Shown: one piece after another, positions 54,885 to 63,625 of the stretch
How positions within the stretch are numbered: position 1 is the first letter of the stretch
Layout of the letters: each line of letters opens with the position of its first letter
Assembly (NCBI RefSeq): GCF_000731315.1
Contig: NZ_HG938353.1
Coordinates: forward strand, 310,001 to 374,000
Source: Neorhizobium galegae bv. orientalis str. HAMBI 540
Lineage (GTDB): Bacteria; Pseudomonadota; Alphaproteobacteria; Rhizobiales; Rhizobiaceae
Direction: 5' to 3'
Length of the DNA stretch: 64,000 nt
Position numbers and translations under genes: made by a program
Notes under the pieces: model-generated
The model's database searches: none
Told to the model about the DNA's origin: nothing
Seen by the model: the letters and a program-made list of their open reading frames with translations, nothing else

Positions 54885-56443
54885 AGGTGAAATTGTCCGA
54901 AGACATTGTCGCAATCGACCCTCGTGTGCTGCAGCAGCGAGAAGCATGCTTGGATCACGCTGCCGATCTTGTTTCCTCGGCAGAACGGATATTGCAGGGT
55001 GACAAGGGCTATCCGAACATTGCTTATCATCTTGCACTTCTGGCTCTGGAAGAGATCGGAAAATCACAACTGATCGTCAGCCGAGCTGTAACCGGTCCGC
55101 ACCGTGATCCGGCTTGGATCGACAAGCGGCTGGACAACCATGTTTTCAAGATGCTTTGGGCTATCTGGTCCTCAACGCTTTTTACGGGGCCCGTCGATCC
55201 GGGCCGATTTGAAGAAGCCAAACGGTTCGCCCAGGGCCTGCACGAAAAGCGCCTGAGGGGTCTTTACGTCGATTTTTCCGAAGCTTCTGCGGGCCAGCGA
55301 CCATCTGATGCCGTTAACCTGCACGACGCGAGGTCTGTTTTGGAGGTGGTGATCAGTACACTTGCTACAGAACGGGAAAGGAAACCGGTCGGGGTTGGTG
55401 GTGCTGGGTCCGACTCCGCCTGGTTCCTTGAGACGGTAGCCAACGAGGAAAAGCAGAAACGTTTGTTTAGCCGCCCCTTCGTTGAGAAGCTCATCGAGTT
55501 GGTGGAGGGGCGAGCATGGATTTCGTGGGCGCGTGGAGAATTCGAGAGGATAGAACTAGAAGAGCAGGCAGCGCTGAGCCGTGAGCTTGAGCGGCAGAAA
55601 TCAAATGGGATGGGAAGGGCAAAGTGGCAGCTCCAAATTCCAATCGTGAGCCGGTGGCATAGCGTTCGGCAGAAAGTCCTGAATGATTGGAATTCGCGTG
55701 TTGAGTTTGCTCAGTTTTTTACTGGCAAGAACCAGAAGAATGGTGACTTGCTCCTCAAACTTACACTCCATGACCACATAAGCGCCGATCAGGTGTTCGA
55801 CGCGGGTCTTTCATTGAGCAAGCTCGTGATCGCGATGCTCAACATCGGATCGGCAGGATATTTCTGGTTTTCTACCAGCGAGCTGTCGGACACCTATTTC
55901 GACCGTGCCATTGATCTTGACGAACCGAGCATGGGTCTAAAAATCTCAAAGCCTCGTGGACTTTCGAGCCTGCACTTGCAACTGGTCCCGCAGGACACAC
56001 CGAACCGTCGCGATGGCTTGGAGAGCGCTTATATCCACAATGCTCTCAAATGCCTGATGGTGTATTCAGCAATGTCGGAGGCCGAAGCTGCGCCAATATT
56101 CGGTCCTTACCTTCACGGCCTCGTCCTTCTTAGCAAAAGCGATATCAACCTCTCGTGTGAGAACGATGCCCGTGGGGCATTCCTGGAGACGCTGGAGGCA
56201 GCGTTGAAGTATTTCCACGACTGGGATGGAGAAGACGATGTCGCCAGTGCTCTCGATGTAGTGTTCAGTGAGATTATTCCGAACGGCGGCCACCGACAGG
56301 AAGCACTGAGCGTTCTAGGAGACATGCCAGAGACGGGAGAGACGCCGATATCCTGGGCATTTCATGCTAAGCGAACCGCCGACATATATTTGGCATTCGC
56401 TGCAGACCGCCAGTGGAGAAGGTCCGCGTCGTCAGTTATATGA
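54875..56443 (+). CDS. AbiV-like abortive infection protein with large C-terminal extension
   Basis: 522 residues. Residues 15-75 (REACLDHAADLVSSAERIL, GYPNIAYHLALLALEEIGKS) match the AbiV family, HEPN-related, best known for stopping phage translation in Lactococcus. AbiV proteins are normally about 200 residues; here the remaining 450 are helical and have no match I recognise (DRAIDLDEPSMGLKISK near the middle). It is coupled to a HEPN-like gene. The two together look like a separate antiphage module. Confidence 0.75.
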   Translation: MAIEVKLSEDIVAIDPRVLQQREACLDHAADLVSSAERILQGDKGYPNIAYHLALLALEEIGKSQLIVSRAVTGPHRDPAWIDKRLDNHVFKMLWAIWSSTLFTGPVDPGRFEEAKRFAQGLHEKRLRGLYVDFSEASAGQRPSDAVNLHDARSVLEVVISTLATERERKPVGVGGAGSDSAWFLETVANEEKQKRLFSRPFVEKLIELVEGRAWISWARGEFERIELEEQAALSRELERQKSNGMGRAKWQLQIPIVSRWHSVRQKVLNDWNSRVEFAQFFTGKNQKNGDLLLKLTLHDHISADQVFDAGLSLSKLVIAMLNIGSAGYFWFSTSELSDTYFDRAIDLDEPSMGLKISKPRGLSSLHLQLVPQDTPNRRDGLESAYIHNALKCLMVYSAMSEAEAAPIFGPYLHGLVLLSKSDINLSCENDARGAFLETLEAALKYFHDWDGEDDVASALDVVFSEIIPNGGHRQEALSVLGDMPETGETPISWAFHAKRTADIYLAFAADRQWRRSASSVI

Positions 56444-56650
56444 TATCGCGAGTTTGGGTCTTGCTGCCGCCCCACCTCGCTAAGCGGAGGGAATATCCTA
56501 TTCATTTTGCCTTGACGGCGTTCAAAACCCGTCCCACATGAGCATTTTCATATTATTCAGAGCGGCAACGTCTATCCGCAAAGCCGAGTGCAGCGTGAAT
56601 TGCACCTACGGAATCGCTGATGCGCCTAACAGAACCCTCATAGCGAGTTT

Positions 56651-57862
56651 CTAGACGCGTCGATTATAGGGCCTATCTTCCGGTCCAGGAGCGAGTTCAG
56701 AGGGCACTGTCGTCATTTCGTAAGCCACCCCTTCGACACGCCGTACTTCAGAGCAGTCGGCTACGAATTCAAATTTGTCCGGGTAGAAGATACAGATGTT
56801 GCTACCCGTTGAGACTGAACTGCGGTAGCGGACCCCATCAAATCCATGGCGAAGTAGGACTTCGGCGAGGAGCTGAGTAAGTAAGTAAGGTGTTCGCTGA
56901 TCCGGCGTAACCGGCATGCTCATCAGCCTGTCGAACGCTTGGATTACCGCGTAGAGCGATAGCCGCGCGTCACTCGTGGCGAAAATGCTGATGTCAGGGC
57001 TGAAATCGGCTAGCCGAATGGTTTTTAAGCTCTTGAAGCCTCCAAGAGAAACATGATGGCCGGGGTGCGGTCTTATTTCAGCCACCGCCGTATACGGATC
57101 AGAGGCAAGGTACATCACCGACACGCCAGCACGGTTGAGACGGCCAAAACCTGCTTTTGGCGGGGGCGGCGCTCCGATATCCTTGTCAAGCCAGGGTATC
57201 CGCACGATCTTGGATTCCCAACCAGCGAACGGGAAACGTCGAAATATAGCGGACTCTCCAAGGCGAGCCCGATACCAGACCTCAGCCTCAGGAAGCAGTA
57301 TCTCAATATCTTTCAGGAAGGGTGCAATAAGCTCCTCCAGGGTCGGCTCGACCTGGAAGAAATTTTCTGTCTGCAAACGCTGCTGCAGCACAAGAAAATC
57401 CGCCGGATTTGTACGAGAAATAGCGAAATTCATCCCCCTGAGACCGTCATCGTGTCCAGCAAAAACTGAGATACCCTTATCCCAGTCTGGGTAGACTGGC
57501 CAGTTGAGCCACTCGTCGAAGTCGTCGACGTAGAGGTTGGATTTCGGTGGCTCCAGAATGGGATTATCTGCGGCATAGAACAGCGACATGACGCTGTCGC
57601 CTCCCCAGTGCGGGTTGTACTCATGTTCGTCATAGTGGAAACGGATCAACGCTCGGATCAGCATCACGAGTGGTTCTAGCTTATCTGGATTTCGGACATC
57701 AACACCATCGCGGGCACACAGTGCGCATCGCCCGGTAGTGCAGTCCGCCGCGATCATTTTCTTTAGACTGGTATGACGAGCGCAATCAATGCAAAGACTC
57801 GCCGCAGTTTCCTCGCCATTGAATTCTTTGACGTCTAGCATACTTCTTGAAAACTCACTCAT
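56651..57862 (-). CDS. RES-domain protein with HEPN/RES N-terminal zinc domain
   Basis: 403 residues. The first 60 have a Cys pattern CIDCARH...CTTGRCALC, a zinc-binding HEPN/RES-type N-terminus. The RES domain (about 180-370) has WYRARLGE, MYLASDPYTAVAEIRPHPGH (the RES Arg, Tyr and Glu) and a terminal Ser loop. RES proteins of toxin-antitoxin systems degrade NAD+ by phosphorolysis. Here no antitoxin of the usual Xre type is next to it, so it may act as a lone effector within the island. Confidence 0.85.
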   Translation of the reverse strand: MSEFSRSMLDVKEFNGEETAASLCIDCARHTSLKKMIAADCTTGRCALCARDGVDVRNPDKLEPLVMLIRALIRFHYDEHEYNPHWGGDSVMSLFYAADNPILEPPKSNLYVDDFDEWLNWPVYPDWDKGISVFAGHDDGLRGMNFAISRTNPADFLVLQQRLQTENFFQVEPTLEELIAPFLKDIEILLPEAEVWYRARLGESAIFRRFPFAGWESKIVRIPWLDKDIGAPPPPKAGFGRLNRAGVSVMYLASDPYTAVAEIRPHPGHHVSLGGFKSLKTIRLADFSPDISIFATSDARLSLYAVIQAFDRLMSMPVTPDQRTPYLLTQLLAEVLLRHGFDGVRYRSSVSTGSNICIFYPDKFEFVADCSEVRRVEGVAYEMTTVPSELAPGPEDRPYNRRV

Positions 57863-57974
57863 TTAATCGCGGATTTCTCTATTTGCCTGATGTAGTCTTA
57901 ACTATTCGGATCATTTACCTCGGATCAACCATAAAGCGCATTTAAATAGCGATTTTAGCTTGCTGGAGCGTTGG

Positions 57975-59000
57975 CTAAGGCCGCGCATCACGCCGCCGCA
58001 TCACTGCGCCGTGAGCTTCCTCAATAACCCGCATTAACGTCCCAGGATCGAAGGGCTTCGTCACCAGAAAAACGGGTTCAGGTCTCGGTCCTTTCAGCAG
58101 GGCTTCTGGTGTCCTCGTTATGACAATGGCGCTTACGTCGTGGAAGGTCAGAATTTCGTTGACTGCATCGATACCGGAGCTTCCGTCCGCTAACGAGATT
58201 TCGGTTGTGATAATGTCCGGCTGCACACGCTCGGCAACTTCTATCAGCTCGGAGGCCGTGCGAACCACCCCTCCCAGAATGCAACCTGCGTCTTCGATAA
58301 TCTGCTGCAGATCGAGAGCGATGAGAGGCTCGCCCTCGGCGATTAAAACGACGGGACGTTTAGACCGCAGCGCTGAGAGTCGCTTCTGCAGTTTTTTGAT
58401 TTCTGCAGTCAGTTCCCCAACCTTTTTGCTTCGCAGGTTGAGTCGACTTTCCGCCAAGGTCGAGGCCTCCAAAACCTGATTGTATTCGCTGCGCGGCACT
58501 TTAGGGGAGGGTTGTAGTTCTTTCAGTCGAAGTTGAAGATCGACCGCCCAACGCTTTCGTTTTCGTTCGAAATTATGATTTCCACGCCCCTCAATCCCAA
58601 GTGTATCCAGCACCGTTTGGCGTATCGACTCAAGGCCACTAGTGTCGGTGATATTCCAGCCCTGTCGGAAACCGATGGTTCTGGTAACCTCCACGAAGCT
58701 CACTGGCGGGACGACGATGGGAAGTGGCTTTAGTTGCAGGGCCCAGGTTGCCCCTAGCTCCATCAGGCAAAACGCGCTGTCCATGTACGCAGGGGTCATC
58801 AACAGAACTACAAGCTTTGGATTTTGTATTTGCTGAAGCATGTTATGGTTGAAATCGTATGTTAGCGGGTTTCCGTGTCCCGGGACGCTGGAACAGAATA
58901 TGCTGGTTTCCGGAACACCGATTGCGTCCGCTAGGAGATCAACGACCATTTCGGCCAGCGGCTGATCAGCAGTTGCGTGGCTGATAAAAATGTCGCTCAT
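57975..59000 (-). CDS. TIR-domain protein fused to a degenerate response-regulator receiver
   Basis: 341 residues. TIR domain at 1-135: SDIFISHATADQPLAEMVVD, then the catalytic Glu81 in CLMELGATWAL, the NADase active residue. A coiled-coil linker (about 170-215) leads to a CheY-like receiver at 216-335: VLIAEGEPLIALDLQQII, PDIITTEISLADGSSGID, VITRTPE and VTKPFDPG. The phospho-acceptor Asp is replaced by Glu267, and one Asp of the acidic pair is Gly223, while Thr295 and Lys315 remain. The receiver cannot be phosphorylated normally and may be locked or ligand-sensing. TIR NADases kill infected cells. Confidence 0.88.
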   Translation of the reverse strand: MSDIFISHATADQPLAEMVVDLLADAIGVPETSIFCSSVPGHGNPLTYDFNHNMLQQIQNPKLVVLLMTPAYMDSAFCLMELGATWALQLKPLPIVVPPVSFVEVTRTIGFRQGWNITDTSGLESIRQTVLDTLGIEGRGNHNFERKRKRWAVDLQLRLKELQPSPKVPRSEYNQVLEASTLAESRLNLRSKKVGELTAEIKKLQKRLSALRSKRPVVLIAEGEPLIALDLQQIIEDAGCILGGVVRTASELIEVAERVQPDIITTEISLADGSSGIDAVNEILTFHDVSAIVITRTPEALLKGPRPEPVFLVTKPFDPGTLMRVIEEAHGAVMRRRDARP

Positions 59001-59705
59001 CCGCGTTTCTTTCTGAATCAGTAAACGCGCATCAGAAGGCTGAATTTAAGCTTCGGCAATATCGTTGCGGCAACTACCTCCGAAATATCCAAGAAAACGC
59101 GACATTTCGCCGTCACCGCTTGTGGAATCTGCCGACTATGCCTGCGAACCTTACGAAATACGATGCAGGTGAAGGCTTGGTTCGGGAGGCGGTCGGCTTT
59201 CGCCGATGGTCATGAGCCTATCCGGCCTCTACTCGTCCGCAGTCGATGCCAGGCAGTCATTTATTTGCTGAAACAACGTCGTGAAGCAAACCGAGCAAGA
59301 ACGCTTTTCCACCGCTCGCTGGTTCTTTGCTGGACAGATGAGGAGCTGTAGTCGATATCGAAAAAATTGTGTAATATGGTAGTTGTTCCGTCGTGGTTGT
59401 TGCGCCCCGCAGTGGATATAGATGTTAAACGCCCATTCCCACGGTTGCCAGAGATGAAACAGGCGGATTTGCTTGTCGCGCTGCGCCGAGCCAACGAAGA
59501 ATGTCGCCGAGGCACCAGCCCGGACGAAACCTTGTTCATTATCAAGCAGATTTGTCATCGTTGGAGGCAAAGCCTCGGCATGACCACAGGAACAGGAACC
59601 AAACCAGAAATCCCGATTGCGATAATTTGTCGTCGTCCGGGGCCACAACCTCCATCTGAAGGTTGGAAAATCCGGACATGAGTTCAGAGCTGCGCTAAAA
59701 GGGAG
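59001..59705. other. 700-base stretch without a convincing gene
   Basis: Frames at 59163, 59229 and 59367 are short and lack ribosome sites, and their composition is not gene-like. An open frame from a TTG at 59367 (104 residues) cannot be excluded. It may hold the promoter of the TIR-receiver gene (leftward) and decayed DNA at the right side of the defence island. Confidence 0.5.
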
Positions 59706-59924
59706 CTAAAGGGTGCAGCACCCAGCCTCAAGGGGACGGCCGTTTCGCGGCGAAGCTCGGGATACCGTGGCATCAAGGCCGCCGGGTACACGCTTCAGCT
59801 CTTGTGATGCCCAGATCATCTCGTCTCGAAACTCAGCCTTCGACCATCCGTCCGCGCGAGCCAATAATAGGATCATCGGGTCAGAGAGGATTTCATTGAG
59901 CGTCAGATCGTCATGCCGTGCCAT
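59706..59924 (-). CDS. Small conserved hypothetical protein
   Basis: 72 residues, starting ARHDDLTLNEILSDPMILLL and continuing ARADGWSKAEFRDEMI. The opening is a pattern I associate with short rhizobial proteins with an 'LNEILSDPxIxLxxRADG' head, but I know no function. AGAGGA lies 6 nt before the ATG at 59924. It is divergent from the TetR gene and shares the two operator candidates. Confidence 0.7.
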   Translation of the reverse strand: MARHDDLTLNEILSDPMILLLARADGWSKAEFRDEMIWASQELKRVPGGLDATVSRASPRNGRPLEAGCCTL

Positions 59925-59965
59925 TTCCAATCCTCTCGCGATCCTTGACTGAGCTACGGTGGGGT

Positions 59966-60006
59966 GTTACCGGTAAGTAACAGATAAAGCGTTACCGACC
60001 GGTCAC
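59966..60006 (+). promoter_or_regulatory. Two palindromic operator candidates upstream of the TetR gene
   Basis: GTTACCGGTAAGTAAC (59966-59981) has perfect 5-bp arms GTTAC/GTAAC with a 6-bp centre. GTTACCGACCGGTCAC (59991-60006) has 7-bp arms with one mismatch. Centre-to-centre distance is 25 bp. They sit between the divergent TetR and small gene, the second only 4 bases before the ATG, and could mediate autorepression. Confidence 0.6.
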
Positions 60007-60010
60007 ACCC

Positions 60011-60622
60011 ATGTCAAGTTCGAAATTCCCAGATAAAGCCGCCGACCTTTCTTCACCGGCGGCCATTCCTCCCCGTGAGCGCATCGTGTCCTCAGCAGCG
60101 GACCTTTTTCGAAAATTCGGGATTCGCGGGATTGGCGTAGACGCCATTGCGGAGGCCGCCCAGACGAACAAGATGACGCTCTACCGAAAATTCGGTTCAA
60201 AAGACGAGCTTCTCTGCGCAACTCTGCGCCAGGTGACGCAACGGGCAGGGGCAATCTGGGACGAGCTGGAGAGAGATTTCGCAGGAGACGCTGCCGCGCA
60301 GTTGAAGCGATGGGTCGAATTCCAGGTGGACCGTCTGGAACAGGAACCCGGCGGTTGCGATCTCGCGAACGCTGCGGTCGAGCTGCGTGACAGCGACCAT
60401 CCAGCCCACGCGGTTGTTCAGGAATTCAAGAATTCCCAGCGCAACCGACTCGCGGCGGTGTGCGAGGCAGCAGGTTCGTCGAACCCAGAGCTGCTGGCGG
60501 ACACGTTATCCCTTCTGCTTGAAGGGGCTCGCGTCAGCGTCCAGACAAGTGGGCCTGAAGGGTCGAGCCGACGGTTCAGGGAGTCGTGTGAGGCGACCAT
60601 CGCGGCTTTTTCAACGAAGTAA
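60011..60622 (+). CDS. TetR/AcrR-family transcriptional regulator
   Basis: 203 residues. HTH at about 20-65: ERIVSSAADLFRKFGIRGIG, then AIAEAAQTNKMTLYRKFGSK. The C-terminal ligand domain is short (RLEQEPGGCDLANAAVELRD). The start ATG at 60011 lies 4 bases after the second palindrome. This group often represses oxidoreductases and efflux genes; the nearby quinone-oxidoreductase-like remnant would fit that context but is 3 kb away. Confidence 0.88.
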   Translation: MSSSKFPDKAADLSSPAAIPPRERIVSSAADLFRKFGIRGIGVDAIAEAAQTNKMTLYRKFGSKDELLCATLRQVTQRAGAIWDELERDFAGDAAAQLKRWVEFQVDRLEQEPGGCDLANAAVELRDSDHPAHAVVQEFKNSQRNRLAAVCEAAGSSNPELLADTLSLLLEGARVSVQTSGPEGSSRRFRESCEATIAAFSTK

Positions 60623-60876
60623 ACACAACATCCGCCAACGGTACGTTCACGTGCCCGCGTACAAAAACAGGAGATTCTGGAAGGGTTGGACAGGTTGGGG
60701 ATAAATGAATCAACGTTGTTTCCTGAGCTTAATAAGGCAGCAGATCAGATTGTCCGGCGTTATTCTAGGCAACTCGCCGAAAATGATGATCTCGCGTCAT
60801 TTGATCACAGCGTCAGATCGTTTCCGTAGGGATAGCGGCGACGGTGAAGGCGCTCTATTCGGTTCGGAGGATTGGA

Positions 60877-61560
60877 ATGGAATGGCTGACAACATTAGCG
60901 GCAACCGACGTCGGTAAAGTCGCACTAACGGCATGCGCAACGTTGGTGATCACCGGTTTTGGTGTGGTGATCGGCGGCGCAAAGGATATCTTCACCGATT
61001 ACTGGAAGCGCCGTCGCCAGGTCAATTATCACGCCATGCTACTGACTGTAATCATTGACCAGCTCATCGACGACTGTGTCGAAGTAGTATTCGACGACGG
61101 CTTTGCTGATCCTGATGGTGTTAAAGGTCCATCAACGCCCACGCCGAAGATCGCATGGCCTCCGACGCTAGATTGGACGCTCCTGCCATCAGACCTAATG
61201 TATAAGGCCCTGCTGCTGCCTGGTATGATCAGGAGTGCAGATGAGAGCGCTGCGTTCATCTCCGAACACATAGCCGGACCACCGTATTATGAAGAGTATT
61301 TCCAAGAGCGGCAGGATCGATATGCGAAGATCGGTCTGGCTTGCTTGGATATCCTAAACAGGTTGAAGAAGGACTACGGTGTCCATCACCAGGATCGCAC
61401 ACACTACGATCCCCATCGTCAGTTCGATGACAAGATCGTGAAAGTCGAGAGTGAGCGGGCAGAAGAGCGAGAACGACAAGCTAAGATGATGCGCGAGTTA
61501 ACGCTGAAGGAGTCCGATATCAGGTACGCTCTTCTTGATCCTGAGAAACCTCACGGCTGA
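60877..61560 (+). CDS. Membrane-anchored protein of unknown function
   Basis: 227 residues. EWLTTLAATDVGKVALTACA and TLVITGFGVVIGGA form one membrane helix near the N-terminus; the rest is soluble with a C-terminal charged helix (ESERAEERERQAKMMRELTL). No family recognised. CGGAGG (60865-60870) decides the ATG at 60877 over a GTG at 60844. It stands alone; the 250 bases before it hold no clear gene. Confidence 0.7.
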   Translation: MEWLTTLAATDVGKVALTACATLVITGFGVVIGGAKDIFTDYWKRRRQVNYHAMLLTVIIDQLIDDCVEVVFDDGFADPDGVKGPSTPTPKIAWPPTLDWTLLPSDLMYKALLLPGMIRSADESAAFISEHIAGPPYYEEYFQERQDRYAKIGLACLDILNRLKKDYGVHHQDRTHYDPHRQFDDKIVKVESERAEERERQAKMMRELTLKESDIRYALLDPEKPHG

Positions 61561-61794
61561 GTGGGACGCCTAAAAGGTTATCTCGGTAAGTCCTGCCATT
61601 ACCTCTACCCTTCAGCCTCTCATCGTATATTTTGCCGCCCGTGTAGGAACACATCCTTCGCCTTCGATACTTCACTTGATTCGCCACGGCGCAGCCTTGA
61701 TCGGCTCAGACGTGATCCCGCTAGAGCGTCAGACAGGGAACGCTTACGATACCGCTTTGCATCACCTTCCCCATGGGTCGTTCATTGCGGCAGG

Positions 61795-62070
61795 TCACGG
61801 GCACTCGTCTAGATAGGAGAGTTCGGTTTGCAGGCTCTTGTTGATATGGGCTTTAAACCGATCACTCATGGCGTCAGAAAAGGTAGGCAGCTGGTCTACG
61901 CTGGAAGCGACACCTATGAACTGACGTGTAAAAGCGATCAGACCATCCGGACCATTCAATTTCTCGAAGCCTTGCGCTTTGCATGCATCAAGGAATTCGG
62001 GGACGCGCCCTTGTTCGATGATCGCCTGTACGTGATGAAAAACGCCTTCAATCGACATTTCCTTTGTCAT
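61795..62070 (-). CDS. Small cytosolic protein of unknown function
   Basis: 91 residues (SIEGVFHHVQAIIEQGRVPE, then GVASSVDQLPTFSDAMSDRF). GGGAG lies 7 nt before its ATG, whereas the opposite frame has none, so this strand is coding. It follows the lipoprotein gene by 21 bases and is probably cotranscribed. The upstream gap contains TATAAT, made partly of the lipoprotein's stop codon, which could be an internal promoter. Confidence 0.68.
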   Translation of the reverse strand: MTKEMSIEGVFHHVQAIIEQGRVPEFLDACKAQGFEKLNGPDGLIAFTRQFIGVASSVDQLPTFSDAMSDRFKAHINKSLQTELSYLDECP

Positions 62071-62091
62071 GAGCCACTCCCGTTGCTGGAA

Positions 62092-63186
62092 TTATAAGCC
62101 TTTCAACAGGCTCAAAACCTCGGTAGGACCAAGACGATCCCGATCCTCGATACGGCGCAGTTCTCGCGCGCTCGCGCTCAACTGCTCAAGATATTCGGCG
62201 TTTTCACGCTTGTTGCGAATCTGTGCAATGGTCAGCCCGCCGATTGTCGGCACTTGCATCACAAGTATCAGCTTATGCAGGTCGACGCGTTCAGCGTTTA
62301 AGTTCAGTGTTGCGGCTTTCACGCTGGTACCGGTCAGCCTTGGCTCCAAATCGAGCTTTGCCGTGTTGAGACCACCTTCTAGGGTGGTGGTAAATATATA
62401 GGTTTTGTTGATTGACGGGGTGGGTGGCTTGTCAACTGCTGTGAGTAGTTCCGCGTCGCCGAATTGTCCAATAAGGTTCCCGGACTGATTGTCGGTAATG
62501 AAGTTTGCTACGTCACCTCTAAGCTTCAATTCACCGGAGATCGGATACAGGCCATTTTCAGGACGCTCGCCCTTGCGGTATTTGTTGCACGTCCGTATCA
62601 CTGGCCTGTTTAATAGAAGGTCGCTCACCCGAGTCCCAATAGCCTTCTCTAGTTTTGCTTGGCGCATGCCGCTAAACGAGCCGCCAATTGGACTGGTGAG
62701 TGTTCCACGAGACACTGCGGAAACAAGGTCGATGCTAGCTCCGACGTCATTCGTCTGGGACATGTCGAACACGAACTTCAACGTAATGAAGACCTTTGAA
62801 TAGGTCTCTATCGCGAATTCGACCTCGGTATCGCGCTTCGGCAGCTTTCGATATCCATCGGCAAGGAACTTCTCCAAGGTCTCCGCTTCATTGTTGGCTC
62901 GCCAATTCGCTAATTGCTCTGGTTGAAGTTCAAATCCAGCAGGGACTGCAGCCGTAAGGTGTTCGCGAGATAACTCTGCAGCTTTGCCTCTGTTCTCTTC
63001 CAGTCGCCCCACTGCGCTGACTAGGACGCCAACCCAGGCATCACGCATTTCGCACTGAACCGCGCGGCTTATGCCGGAAGTATCGAGCGCAACTACATCA
63101 TCGGTATCCGGAACAACGGAGCAAGATGAAAACAGCAAAAATAGGCACAAGGGCACTATCTGCCGCGAGACAGCGTGAAAAATCAA
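62092..63186 (-). CDS. Predicted lipoprotein of unknown function
   Basis: 364 residues (TTG start at 63186, GGGGGA 7 nt upstream; a TTG at 63201 is also possible). Signal peptide with lipobox LFSSC (VPLCLFLLFSSCSVVPDTDD). The mature part is a mixed alpha/beta protein with a YSKVFITLKFVFDMSQTNDV region, a TRVSDLLLNRPVIRTC segment and a C-terminal NKRENAEYLEQLSASARELR helix. I know no family. It would be anchored to the outer membrane, or to the inner membrane from outside. Confidence 0.7.
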   Translation of the reverse strand: MIFHAVSRQIVPLCLFLLFSSCSVVPDTDDVVALDTSGISRAVQCEMRDAWVGVLVSAVGRLEENRGKAAELSREHLTAAVPAGFELQPEQLANWRANNEAETLEKFLADGYRKLPKRDTEVEFAIETYSKVFITLKFVFDMSQTNDVGASIDLVSAVSRGTLTSPIGGSFSGMRQAKLEKAIGTRVSDLLLNRPVIRTCNKYRKGERPENGLYPISGELKLRGDVANFITDNQSGNLIGQFGDAELLTAVDKPPTPSINKTYIFTTTLEGGLNTAKLDLEPRLTGTSVKAATLNLNAERVDLHKLILVMQVPTIGGLTIAQIRNKRENAEYLEQLSASARELRRIEDRDRLGPTEVLSLLKGL

Positions 63187-63364
63187 AGCTAAATCCCCCA
63201 ATATGCGGTGGCTCCACCCTTTCGACTTCTATCGGTAGTTGTTAATATAATTAAACCATTGTCAACTAGATCATTTGAGACTCTTACGCCGATTCTATTT
63301 TTAACATTGCTTGCAACGCGCCCGGTCGCGCCAATAGGCTCCGAGGGACGTGGAGGTGAGATTG

Positions 63365-63625
63365 ATGGAGCCTCAATATGGTCTCCTCGATTGGACAACG
63401 ACGACAGTCTCCAGCGGGGCTGGAAAGGTAGTGGGCGGCCTCTTCGCGCTGGTTGTCGCGTGGGCAATACGCGGCTTGGAAATTGGAGAAATGATCGTAG
63501 CGAGCGACGCAAGCGCGAAGGTCTGGCTCCTTCGAGTGACGAGGCCTCCCTCGACGAGCTGTCGTAGACGCATGGCGAAGCGAATTCGCTTGGCGATCAC
63601 CACGAAGATGAGGGGACGGGATTGA
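63365..63625 (+). CDS. Short membrane protein, reading into the start of a pseudogene
   Basis: 86 codons. GGAGGTGAG lies 5 nt before the ATG, a very good ribosome site. EPQYGLLDWTTTTVSSGAGK, then a hydrophobic GLFALVVAWAI helix. The last 18 codons (from MAKRIRLA) are in frame with the putative beginning of the quinone-oxidoreductase-like pseudogene, so the C-terminus may come from the remnant. Confidence 0.45.
   Translation: MEPQYGLLDWTTTTVSSGAGKVVGGLFALVVAWAIRGLEIGEMIVASDASAKVWLLRVTRPPSTSCRRRMAKRIRLAITTKMRGRD

Noticed and set aside
61828..62097. 89-residue plus-strand frame
   Set aside because: No ribosome site, while the opposite 91-residue frame has GGGAG and follows the lipoprotein gene.
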